Assembly (NCBI GenBank): GCA_035531775.1
Contig: DATKSG010000029.1
Coordinates: 1-20,114, forward strand
Origin: DATKSG01 sp035531775
Lineage (GTDB): Bacteria > Actinomycetota > Acidimicrobiia > Acidimicrobiales > UBA8190
Length of the DNA: 20,114 nucleotides
Direction of reading: 5' to 3'
Below the pieces are notes generated by a model. The model was not told the origin of the DNA and searched no databases. It saw only the letters and a program-made list of their open reading frames with translations. Positions 6,104 to 12,989 of the stretch are shown piece by piece; position 1 is the stretch's first letter; each line of letters begins with the position of its first letter. The translations under genes were made by a program, and so were the position numbers.

Positions 6104-7168
6104 GTGAACCTGCCCGTGATGCCTCCGGTGGCGCCCATGTTGGCCAAGGCAGCCAAGGAGCTCCCATCGGGACCCGATCTCCTCTACGAGCCGAAATGGG
6201 ACGGGTTCCGTTGCATCGTCTTTCGCGACGGCGACGAAGTCGAGCTGGGCAGCCGCAACGAGCGACCGCTCACCCGCTATTTCCCCGAGCTCATGGAGCC
6301 CTTGCGGGCCGCGCTGCCGGAGCGGGCCGTGGTCGACGGTGAGATCGTGATCGCCGCTCCCGGAGGCCTCGACTTCGACGCCCTGCTCCAGCGAATCCAT
6401 CCGGCCGCTTCCAGGGTCAACGGGCTGGCCGAGTCCACGCCGGCGTCGTTCGTGGCCTTCGACCTCTTGGCGCTGTCCGACGCCGACCTCAGGGCGTCGC
6501 CCCTCCACGAGCGCCGCCGATACCTCGAGGAGGCACTGGCCGGCGCCCGGGCGCCGGTGTACCTGACCCCGGCCACCACCGACCGGGCCGTGGCCGGTGA
6601 CTGGTTCTCCCGGTTCGAGGGCGCAGGCCTCGACGGCGTCATGGCCAAAGGCCTGGACCTCAGATACCGCGAAAACGAACGGGCGATGGTCAAGGTCAAG
6701 CACGAGCGCACCGCCGACTGCGTGGTGGCCGGATTTCGCTGGCACAAGAGCGACGGAGTGGTGGGCTCGCTGCTCCTCGGCCTCTACGACGAGGCCGGGG
6801 TCCTGCACCACGTCGGGGTGAGCGCCGCCTTCACCATGGCTCGGCGCCGCCAACTGGTCGACGAGCTGTCTCCGCACCGCCTCGATGATCTGTCGGGCCA
6901 CCCGTGGGCCCAGTGGGCCAGGGCCGAGGCCGGTGGCGGCCGCACACCTGGCGCGCCGTCGCGATGGAACGCCGGCAAGGACCTGAGCTGGCAGCCGCTA
7001 GAGCCGGTGCTCGTCTGCGAAGTGGCTTACGACCACCTCCAAGGCGACCGCTTCCGACACGGGACCACATTCCGGCGCTGGCGACCCGAGCGCCATGCCG
7101 CCTCGTGCACCTACGACCAGCTCGAGGTGGTCGTCCCCGAGGAATTGGCCGCCGTCTTCGGCGCCTGA
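6104..7168 (+). CDS. ligC: ATP-dependent DNA ligase, LigC / LigD ligase-domain type
   Basis: The enzyme seals nicks with ATP and serves end joining or repair synthesis. The 354-aa product has all nucleotidyltransferase motifs: motif I EPKWDGFR with the adenylated Lys31, then SRNERPLTRYFPEL (50-63), VDGEIVI (78-84) and FVAFDLLAL (117-125). Motif IV is GLDGVMAKGLD (176-186) and motif V is MVKVKHERTADCVVAGF (195-211). An OB-fold domain follows, with LEPVLVCEVAYDHLQGDRFRH late in the protein. Length matches stand-alone LigC. The GTG at 6104 is chosen because the family begins MDLPVMPPVxPMLAK; there is no ribosome site, so a leaderless mRNA is possible. It converges on the polymerase gene. LigD would carry extra domains, which are absent here. 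Confidence 0.93.
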   Translation: MNLPVMPPVAPMLAKAAKELPSGPDLLYEPKWDGFRCIVFRDGDEVELGSRNERPLTRYFPELMEPLRAALPERAVVDGEIVIAAPGGLDFDALLQRIHPAASRVNGLAESTPASFVAFDLLALSDADLRASPLHERRRYLEEALAGARAPVYLTPATTDRAVAGDWFSRFEGAGLDGVMAKGLDLRYRENERAMVKVKHERTADCVVAGFRWHKSDGVVGSLLLGLYDEAGVLHHVGVSAAFTMARRRQLVDELSPHRLDDLSGHPWAQWARAEAGGGRTPGAPSRWNAGKDLSWQPLEPVLVCEVAYDHLQGDRFRHGTTFRRWRPERHAASCTYDQLEVVVPEELAAVFGA

Positions 7169-7199
7169 GCGCTCACCGAGCCTGAGCGCTCACGGAGCC
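7166..7199. repeat. tandem 17-bp repeat holding both stop codons
   Basis: TGAGCGCTCACCGAGCC (7166-7182) is followed at once by TGAGCGCTCACGGAGCC (7183-7199), 16 of 17 identical. Each contains the perfect palindrome TGAGCGCTCA. The first copy supplies the ligase TGA; the second supplies the polymerase TGA on the other strand (7190-7192). Confidence 0.85.
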
Positions 7200-8206
7200 G
7201 GCCGGGCCCGGCTCGGGGCCACCCGTCGTCCCTCGCCTCGTTGCTTGGCGAAATGCGGCGGCCAGGGGGCATCGCCCAGGCCTTCGGCCTCGTCACGGGC
7301 GGCCAATTCGAGAAGCGCATCGAGGCGATACCGGCGCTCGTCCACGCCGGCACCGGGGTCGCCCACGGAGGCGAAACGGCTCGGGACGGTGGCGATGGTC
7401 AGGTCGGCCGGATCGACGTCGGGGACCTCGTCCCAGCCGAGCGGGCACGACACTCGGCCCTCGGGGTTGGCCCGAACCGAGTAGGCCGAGGCCACCGTGC
7501 GGTCCCGGGCATTCTGGTTGTAGTCGATGAACACCCGCTCGCCTCGCTGCTCCTTCCACCATGCCGAGGTGGCCATGGTGGGCAGGCGTCGTTCGACTTC
7601 GCGAGCCAGCGCCAAGGCGGCGCGGCGGACACTGGTGAAGTCCCACTCGGGCTCGATGGGCACGTTGATGTGGATCCCTCGCGAGCCCGAGGTCTTGGGG
7701 AATCCATCGAGGCCGTTCTCCTCGAGCACGGCGCGAGACTCGAGCGCCACCAGCCTTACGTTCTCGAAGGGCACCCCCGGTTGTGGGTCGAGGTCGACTC
7801 GCAGCTCGTCGGGGTGGTCTACGTCCGATCGCCGGACCGGCCACGGGTTCAGGTCGAGGCAGCCGAGGTTGGCTGCCCACACGATGTGGGCCACGTCGAC
7901 CGGGCACAGCTCTTCTGCGCTGCGGCCGCTCGGAAAGGACACCGTGACCGTTTCGACCCACGGCGGGCGCTTCTCGGGGACGCGCTTTTGGTAGAAGAAC
8001 TCCCCCTCGGCGCCGTTCGGATAGCGCTTGAGCACGGTGGGCCGCTGGTAAACGCCGCGCAGCGCTCCAGCCCCCACCGCCAGGTAGTACTGCACCAGGT
8101 CCAGCTTGGTCTCGCCCCGGGCCGAGAAGAAGACCTTGGTGGGGTTGGAGACCGACACGCTGCGGCCGTCGACCTCGACCGTCACCGGCGGCACCCGAGG
8201 AGCCAT
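7190..8206 (-). CDS. ligD: stand-alone LigD-type DNA polymerase/primase
   Basis: This is the archaeo-eukaryotic primase-like polymerase domain of bacterial end joining, which fills gaps and adds nucleotides at broken ends held by Ku. The 338-aa protein starts MAPRVPPVTVEVDGRSVSVS followed by NPTKVFF, usual for the domain. It has the metal-binding DLD motif (138-140, in ELRVDLDPQPG), the SGSRGIHINVP motif (173-183) and the third acidic residue in VFIDYNQNARDRTVASAY (225-242). It has neither the phosphoesterase nor the ligase domain of full LigD; the ligase is the convergent neighbour. ATG 8206 is chosen because family similarity begins there; no clear ribosome site is seen. Its start is 58 bases from the divergent PHP gene, so the two probably share a control region. 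Confidence 0.93.
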   Translation of the reverse strand: MAPRVPPVTVEVDGRSVSVSNPTKVFFSARGETKLDLVQYYLAVGAGALRGVYQRPTVLKRYPNGAEGEFFYQKRVPEKRPPWVETVTVSFPSGRSAEELCPVDVAHIVWAANLGCLDLNPWPVRRSDVDHPDELRVDLDPQPGVPFENVRLVALESRAVLEENGLDGFPKTSGSRGIHINVPIEPEWDFTSVRRAALALAREVERRLPTMATSAWWKEQRGERVFIDYNQNARDRTVASAYSVRANPEGRVSCPLGWDEVPDVDPADLTIATVPSRFASVGDPGAGVDERRYRLDALLELAARDEAEGLGDAPWPPHFAKQRGEGRRVAPSRARPAP

Positions 8207-8264
8207 CGTGGCAATGGTGGCACACCGGGTCGTCGGGCCGTCGCTGCGGGTAGGTTCGGGACCG

Positions 8265-9281
8265 GTGGACGCCGTCGACGCACTGCAACGCATCGCCTTC
8301 CTCCTCGAGCGCTCTGGCGCGCCCACCTTTAAGGTGCGGGCCTTCCGGCGAGCCGCCTCCGGCACCCGTGAGCTGGGCCCAGAGCGCTTGGCCGAGTTGC
8401 ACGCAGGAGGCCACCTCCGAGACATCGCCGGCGTGGGCGATACCACCGCCCGTGTCATCGCCGAAGCTCTGTCGGGGCAGGAGCCCACCTACCTAAGGCA
8501 CCTCGAGCAGGAGGAGCGCGCTGTGCCAACGGCGGCCGTGGTGGCCTTGCGCTCGTTGCTACAGGGCGACTGCCACAGCCACTCGGACTGGTCCGACGGC
8601 GGCAGCCCCATCGGCGACATGGCCGAGGCAGCCCGTCATCTGGGACATCGCTACCTGGCCCTGACCGACCACAGCCCTCGCCTCACCGTGGCCCACGGGT
8701 TGAATCCCGAGCGGCTCCGGCGCCAACTCGACGACGTGGCCGCTCTCAACGAGACCATGTTCCCGTTTCGGATCCTGACCGGCATCGAGGTCGACATCTT
8801 CGAAGACGGGGCCCTCGATCAGGAGGAGGACTTGCTCGGCCGACTTGATGTGGTGGTGGCCAGCGTCCATTCGAAGCTGCGCATGAAGCGTGACCAGATG
8901 ACCCGGCGCATGGTGCGAGCCATCGAGAGCCCGCACACCGACATCCTCGGGCACTGCACCGGTCGCCTGCTCGTGGGCCGCGGGCGTCCCCAGTCCGAGT
9001 TCGACCCCGAGGTGGTCTTCGAAGCGTGCGCCCGTACTGGTACCGCGGTCGAGATCAACTCCCGACCCGAACGGCGCGACCCTCCGGTCGAGCTGCTGCG
9101 CACGGCGGTGGACGCCGATTGTTGGGTGAGCATCGACACCGACGCCCATGCTCCGGGTCAGCTCGATTGGCTCGACTTCGGCTGCGAGCAGGCCCTCGAG
9201 GCAGCCGTCCCCGAGGACCGCATCGTGAACGCCTGGTCGCCCGAACGCCTACTGACCTGGACGGCGGGCCACGCCGCCTGA
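8265..9281 (+). CDS. helix-hairpin-helix plus PHP-domain phosphoesterase (PolX-like without polymerase)
   Basis: The 338-aa protein starts VDAVDALQRIAFLLERSG with a region like the N-terminal 8-kDa domain of family X polymerases. That region includes a helix-hairpin-helix, LRDIAGVGDTTARVIAEAL (51-69). A full PHP domain follows directly: GDCHSHSDWSDG (101-112), LALTDHS (131-137), GIEVDIFEDG (173-182), ASVHSKLR (199-206), ILGHCTGR (227-234), AVEINSRPERRDPP (261-274) and DTDAHAPGQLDWL (291-303). These hold the His/Asp/Glu ligands of a trinuclear metal site. PHP domains of PolX act as exonuclease and AP-endonuclease. The finger and palm polymerase parts are missing. GTG 8265 is chosen from family alignment by memory; the frame is open further upstream. 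Context among end-joining genes suggests DNA-end processing (inference). Confidence 0.85.
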   Translation: MDAVDALQRIAFLLERSGAPTFKVRAFRRAASGTRELGPERLAELHAGGHLRDIAGVGDTTARVIAEALSGQEPTYLRHLEQEERAVPTAAVVALRSLLQGDCHSHSDWSDGGSPIGDMAEAARHLGHRYLALTDHSPRLTVAHGLNPERLRRQLDDVAALNETMFPFRILTGIEVDIFEDGALDQEEDLLGRLDVVVASVHSKLRMKRDQMTRRMVRAIESPHTDILGHCTGRLLVGRGRPQSEFDPEVVFEACARTGTAVEINSRPERRDPPVELLRTAVDADCWVSIDTDAHAPGQLDWLDFGCEQALEAAVPEDRIVNAWSPERLLTWTAGHAA

Positions 9282-9695
9282 GGAGGCGGGTCGCGCTCGG
9301 ACATCTTCGTCCTCCAACAGAGCCAGCACCTCGTCAGCCAGTTGGGCAGCAGGGACCGACTCGTAGCGCGAAGCTCTGCCCATCAAGGCGAAGAGGTAGT
9401 GCCCGAGGTTGCGCAACGACGCCTGGTCGTCGGCCACCTTGAGCGGCACGGGCTCGGTACGGAGGTCCAGTCCCGAGACCCGTAGCAATCCGCCGCGCAA
9501 GCGAAGCAGGGCGTCGTAGGCGTCGGGAAGGCCGATCGAGGCGCGCACGATCCAGGCGCTCAGCCCGAGGGGGACGGTGAGATCTTCAGCGGCCTCGACA
9601 CCGGGACTGGCGTCCCCCAGGGCGGCCAGGCCCCGGGCGACCTCGGACACGAACTGCCACTCGGCGTCGGCACGATCGGGGATGGCAACAGGCAC
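9249..9695 (-). CDS. conserved-looking hypothetical protein beside ku
   Basis: The 148-aa product starts VPVAIPDRADAEWQFVSEVA. It is helical, acidic in its second half (LADEVLALLEDEDVRARP) and has no signal peptide, membrane segment or known catalytic motif. The core LDLRTEPVPLKVADDQASLR and LGHYLFALMGRASR looks like a folded domain rather than a shadow frame. The GTG at 9695 is preferred; the frame is open to an ATG at 9752 but that extension is Pro/Arg-rich. Its 3' end overlaps the PHP gene by 33 bases tail to tail, and its start is 132 bases from divergent ku. I do not recognise a family. Its place between end-joining genes makes a linked role possible, but nothing in the sequence shows it. 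Confidence 0.7.
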   Translation of the reverse strand: MPVAIPDRADAEWQFVSEVARGLAALGDASPGVEAAEDLTVPLGLSAWIVRASIGLPDAYDALLRLRGGLLRVSGLDLRTEPVPLKVADDQASLRNLGHYLFALMGRASRYESVPAAQLADEVLALLEDEDVRARPASSGGVARRPGQ

Positions 9696-9827
9696 CGAGC
9701 CAGTGTGACGGGGGGCTGTGACATCGGGGCGGATAGGCCTTGGCCTGGGCAAAGAGCGGCCAACTCGATATCGTGGATGGGCCGGCGCACCTGGGGGTAC
9801 CCAGACAGGCGAGGACCGGAGGTAGGC

Positions 9828-10808
9828 ATGGCTCGCTCAATATGGAATGGATCGCTCAGCTTCGGGCTGGTGAGCGTGCCCGTCGAGCTGTTCTCGGCCA
9901 CCGAGGACAAGACGATCCATTTCAACCAGTTCCAGGCCGGCACGTCCGACCGGGTGCGCAACAAGCGGGTCAACGAGCGCACCGGCGACGAGGTCGAGTT
10001 CGGCGACATCGTCAAGGGCTATGACCTCGGCGGAGGTGAGTACGTCCTCGTGACGCCCGAGGAGCTCGAGGCGGTCGAGCCTGGCCGAACCCGCAACATC
10101 GAGATCACCGATTTCGTCGGTCTCGACGACATCGACCCCGTCTACTACCAGAAGTCCTACTACCTGGCCCCCAAAGGCGAGCAGGCGATTCGAGCCTACG
10201 GGCTGCTGCGCAAGGCCATGGAGCAGTCGAAGAAAGTCGCTGTGGCCACTTTGGTCATGCGGGGCAAGCAATACCTGGTAGCGGTCCGCCCCGAGCAGAG
10301 GGCCCTGGTGCTCGAGACCATGCACTTCGCCGACGAAGTGCGCGACCCCACCAAGGAGGTCCCCGGCCTGCCGATGGACGAGGAGTTCACCGCCCGCGAG
10401 GTAGACACAGCCAAGCTGCTGATCGACTCGATGACGGTGCCGTGGGAGCCCGGGCGCTACGGCGACACCTATCGCCAGCGTGTCGAGGAGCTCATCGAGC
10501 GCAAACGCCGCGGCGAGGAGGTCGTGGTAGAGGCGCAGCGGGCCGAGCCCACCAAGGTGGCCGACCTCATGGCCGCTCTGCAGGCCAGTGTGGATGCGGC
10601 GCGCGGTCGCCAAGACTCTTCCAAGCGGGCACCACGGCCGGCCAAGGCCGCAGCGCCCGCCCACGACGACCTGGGCGCGCTCAGCAAGGCCGAGCTCTAC
10701 GACCGGGCCGCCGCCCTCGAACTACCGGGCCGGTCCAAGATGACCCGGCAGCAACTCGAAGAGGCCCTCGAATCGGCGTCGGTTGCCCGGAGCCGCAAGG
10801 CGTCCTGA
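9828..10808 (+). CDS. ku: Ku DNA end-binding protein
   Basis: Bacterial Ku is a homodimeric ring that threads onto double-strand break ends and recruits LigD-type polymerase and ligase. The 326-aa protein starts MARSIWNGSLSFGLVSVPVE, the hallmark of the family. It continues with the beta-barrel and bridge region, including DPVYYQKSYYLAP (103-115), AYGLLRKAMEQSKKVAVATL (123-142) and PWEPGRYGDTYRQRVEELIE (205-224). After a basic Ala/Pro linker (about 259-280) it ends in a small helical module, LSKAELYDRAAALELPGRSK followed by MTRQQLEEAL. This resembles a SAP or Rho-N-like DNA-binding extension. GGAGGT lies five bases before the ATG. It is the last gene of the end-joining block and divergent from the unknown 148-aa gene. 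Confidence 0.97.
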   Translation: MARSIWNGSLSFGLVSVPVELFSATEDKTIHFNQFQAGTSDRVRNKRVNERTGDEVEFGDIVKGYDLGGGEYVLVTPEELEAVEPGRTRNIEITDFVGLDDIDPVYYQKSYYLAPKGEQAIRAYGLLRKAMEQSKKVAVATLVMRGKQYLVAVRPEQRALVLETMHFADEVRDPTKEVPGLPMDEEFTAREVDTAKLLIDSMTVPWEPGRYGDTYRQRVEELIERKRRGEEVVVEAQRAEPTKVADLMAALQASVDAARGRQDSSKRAPRPAKAAAPAHDDLGALSKAELYDRAAALELPGRSKMTRQQLEEALESASVARSRKAS

Positions 10809-10939
10809 CAGGGCACACGGCCATGGCCGATGACGTCGGCTTTGCCGCTCCAGGTCCGCTAGTAGCTCTCGCACTGGGTGGCCTTCTGCGCGCGCCACGG
10901 GGTTCCGAAACCACGATAGGGGGCCAGACGCAAGGTCGG

Positions 10940-11017
10940 CCTTGGTGGTGCGTTGGCCTTAGGAGGCCAGCGTCCTGCACCCGCGCCGGGGCACCAAGGA
11001 CGGAGTCTCCCTTGGTG
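10940..11017 (+). promoter_or_regulatory. competing hairpins in the leader of the CAP-domain gene
   Basis: CCTTGGTG occurs at 10940-10947 and 11010-11017, with its complement CACCAAGG at 10992-10999 between them. The middle copy can pair with either outer copy but not both. A separate perfect hairpin, TGGCCT-TAGG-AGGCCA, sits at 10954-10969. This is the geometry of an attenuator or switch, or simply the ku terminator region. I could not match it to the c-di-AMP riboswitch or another known class. Confidence 0.4.
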
Positions 11018-11063
11018 GGCGGAGCGAGCCGGCGACTCGCGTGGACGTGGGCGAGGGGGAAAC

Positions 11064-12671
11064 GTGCGGGTGGCCCGGGGCGGCAGACGGGCATGGCGCT
11101 GGGCACCGGTCTTCGCTGTCGCCACCTCCGTGGCGGCGCTGGCCGTGCCGGTGGCCGGAGCCGGGGCGGCACCCGACACCGCTCGCAACCCGTCGTCGAA
11201 CACCTATCCCAACCCCCCCTTCTTCGACGACTGCTCGGGAGCCACCTACGACGACTCCTCGGGCTGCGTCAACGCCACCGTGCAGGCCATCGACAACGCC
11301 CGGGCCGGCGAGGGCTTGGGGTCGATGGCCCTGCCCACCAACTGGTACCAGCTCACCCCGACCGAGCAGCTGTATGTGGCCACCAACCTCGAGCGCACCG
11401 TACGCGGCCTGGCTCCGTTGAGCGGCATGGCCACCCAGCTCGACCAGGCGTCGGCCCAAGCGGCCGAGCAGGGCCAGGACCCGACACCGCCGAGCAACTT
11501 CCCCTCCAGCCGGTGGGGCGGGAACTGGGCGGGCGGATCCGGCAACCCGCTCGAGAACATCTACTTCTGGATGTACTACGACGGGGCCAACTCCAACAAC
11601 GTCGACTGCCAGAAGGCGGGGGACTCCGGGTGCTGGGTGCACCGGGACAACATCCTCCTGCCGCTCGAGTGCCAGCCGTGTGTCATGGGCACCGGCTTCG
11701 CTCCCAACGGCTGGCACGACGGAACGAGCTGGGCCGAGCTCCTGGCCGACACCTCGGGCAACCCACCGCTCGACTACTCCTGGAGCCAGGTCGTCCCCTA
11801 CCTCCCCAACGGGGGCGAAGCGGGGCCGGCCCCGGCCCCGGCCGCGGCATCGGCGGCCGCCCCCAACCGGACCACCACGAACAGCTCTCCGCCGCCGAGC
11901 GGCAACGGCCAACGCATGGTGGAAGCCAACGGAGGGGTCTTCGACTTCGGCTCCGACGCCTACGACGGGTCGGTTCCGGGCCTCGGCATCAATGTGCGCA
12001 ACATCATCGGGCTGGCTCCCACGGCCGACGACCGCGGCTACTGGGTAGTCGGCTCGGACGGCGGCATCTTCGCTTTCGGTGACGCTCCGTACGACGGATC
12101 GGTGCCCGGCGCCGGGACCCAGGTGGACGACATCGTTGGCTTCGCCGCCACCGCCGACGGCGGGGGCTACTGGATGGCCGGAACCGACGGCGGGATCTTC
12201 GCCTTCGGCGATGCCGGCTACCACGGGTCGGTTCCGGGCCTCGGCCACCAGGTGGACGACATCGTGGGCCTCGCCCCCACCGCCGACGGCGGGGGCTACT
12301 GGCTGGTGGGACGAAATGGAGAGGTGTGGGCTTTCGGCGACGCCCCCTTCCTCGGGTCTCCGGCCGCCTCGCGCACATCGGTGAGCAACCTGGTGGGCAT
12401 GGCGGTCACACCGGGAGGTGCTGGCTACTGGCTGGTGGGCTCCGACGGCGGTGTCTTCTCTTATGGCAACGCCCGTTACTACGGATCGGTGCCCGCCTCG
12501 GGCCTGTCGGTGCACAACGTGATCGCCGTGGCCCGGTCGGTCACCGGCGCCGGCTACTGGCTATTCGGATCGGACGGGGGCGTATTCGCCTTCGGCGATG
12601 CCCCGTATCTGGGATCGCTCCCGGGGCTCGGGATCCACGTCCAGGACGTCCGCTCGGGGTCCGGCATCTGA
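11064..12671 (+). CDS. secreted CAP-domain protein with C-terminal propeller-like repeats
   Basis: The 535-aa product begins with a basic start, VRVARGGRRAWRW, then a hydrophobic core and an AGAGAA cleavage region near residue 35, i.e. a Sec signal peptide. Residues about 98-230 look like a CAP/SCP domain: LYVATNLERTVRGLAPLSGM (103-122), NPLENIYFWMYYDG (161-174) and WVHRDNILLP (191-200). Cysteines at 182, 190, 203 and 206 may form disulfides. A Pro/Ala/Thr/Ser linker (252-283) leads to six 43-residue repeats (287-535). The GTG at 11064 has a GAGGGGG upstream and begins the signal peptide; the frame is open upstream without a better start. CAP proteins are often cell-surface or extracellular; the substrate is unknown. 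The repeat type occurs in secreted proteins of Acidimicrobiia-like bacteria (from memory). Confidence 0.85.
   Translation: MRVARGGRRAWRWAPVFAVATSVAALAVPVAGAGAAPDTARNPSSNTYPNPPFFDDCSGATYDDSSGCVNATVQAIDNARAGEGLGSMALPTNWYQLTPTEQLYVATNLERTVRGLAPLSGMATQLDQASAQAAEQGQDPTPPSNFPSSRWGGNWAGGSGNPLENIYFWMYYDGANSNNVDCQKAGDSGCWVHRDNILLPLECQPCVMGTGFAPNGWHDGTSWAELLADTSGNPPLDYSWSQVVPYLPNGGEAGPAPAPAAASAAAPNRTTTNSSPPPSGNGQRMVEANGGVFDFGSDAYDGSVPGLGINVRNIIGLAPTADDRGYWVVGSDGGIFAFGDAPYDGSVPGAGTQVDDIVGFAATADGGGYWMAGTDGGIFAFGDAGYHGSVPGLGHQVDDIVGLAPTADGGGYWLVGRNGEVWAFGDAPFLGSPAASRTSVSNLVGMAVTPGGAGYWLVGSDGGVFSYGNARYYGSVPASGLSVHNVIAVARSVTGAGYWLFGSDGGVFAFGDAPYLGSLPGLGIHVQDVRSGSGI
11922..12668 (+). repeat. six 43-residue (129-bp) repeats of the GSDGGxFAFGDA type
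   Basis: Units start at residues 287, 330, 373, 416, 459 and 502 of the CAP protein with an exact 43-residue spacing and no insertions. The last unit is cut to 34 residues. The consensus has GSDGGxFAFGDAPYxGSVPG, then a Val/Ile-rich strand (VDDIVGLAPTADG) and GYWLV. About six beta-rich blades would suit a propeller. Third-unit and second-unit DNA are very similar, suggesting recent duplication. Confidence 0.9.
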
Positions 12672-12797
12672 GTCACTGTCGGTGACCGGCATGTCAGCGG
12701 GCATGGTGCCGTCGGTGGCCGAATCGGTGAAGGTGGCCAGCGCCGCGGCCCAGGTGACTTTCGGCCCTAGGGCGTCGTAGCCCCCAACCCCCAGTCT

Positions 12798-12825
12798 TCT
12801 CTGACGGAGGCAATTCGTCAGGAGA
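12798..12825 (+). promoter_or_regulatory. hairpin hiding the ribosome site of the pilB leader ORF
   Basis: TCTCTGACG (12798-12806) pairs with CGTCAGGAGA (12816-12825) in a nine-pair stem with a single bulged base and a nine-base loop. The right arm contains CAGGAG, the Shine-Dalgarno of the ORF starting at 12831. It lies 127 bases after the CAP-gene stop, so a terminator role is the alternative, but no T-run follows. Confidence 0.5.
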
Positions 12826-12830
12826 CGTCC

Positions 12831-12989
12831 ATGGAAGGGCACCGCGCCACGCAGTTGGGCGGAAGTTGGCGACCAATAGAGACGCGGGTGACCCCCGACG
12901 CCGACACTTACAGGTGTGAGGGCGACCACTTCCCGAATCGTCGCGCTGAGCGCGCCATGACCAGTCCGAGCCCATGGCCGGTACCGTGA
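12831..12989 (+). CDS. 52-aa upstream ORF overlapping the pilB start
   Basis: The ATG at 12831 has CAGGAG six bases upstream, the best ribosome site in this gap. The frame runs 52 codons (MEGHRATQLGGSWRPIETRV and onward) to a TGA at 12987-12989, ending 16 bases inside pilB in another frame. PilB itself has no visible ribosome site, so ribosomes finishing this ORF could restart at the pilB ATG. The peptide has a YRCEGDHFP segment and no membrane helix or signal. It may be a leader peptide or a real small protein. No family is recognised, and the translation could be chance. Confidence 0.4.
   Translation: MEGHRATQLGGSWRPIETRVTPDADTYRCEGDHFPNRRAERAMTSPSPWPVP

Noticed and set aside
10860..11050. 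c-di-AMP (ydaO) riboswitch before the secreted protein
   Set aside because: The conserved core blocks, such as GACAGCTAACCCCGTA-like sequence, are not present.
10442..12082. 546-codon plus-strand frame across ku and the CAP gene
   Set aside because: Shadow frame rich in Arg/Gly/Pro; the real genes in other frames have clear motifs.
12598..12780. Plus and minus frames just after the CAP gene (for example KVTWAAALATFTDSATDG on the minus strand)
   Set aside because: Both strands give passable translations, neither has a start with a ribosome site, and no family is recognisable.
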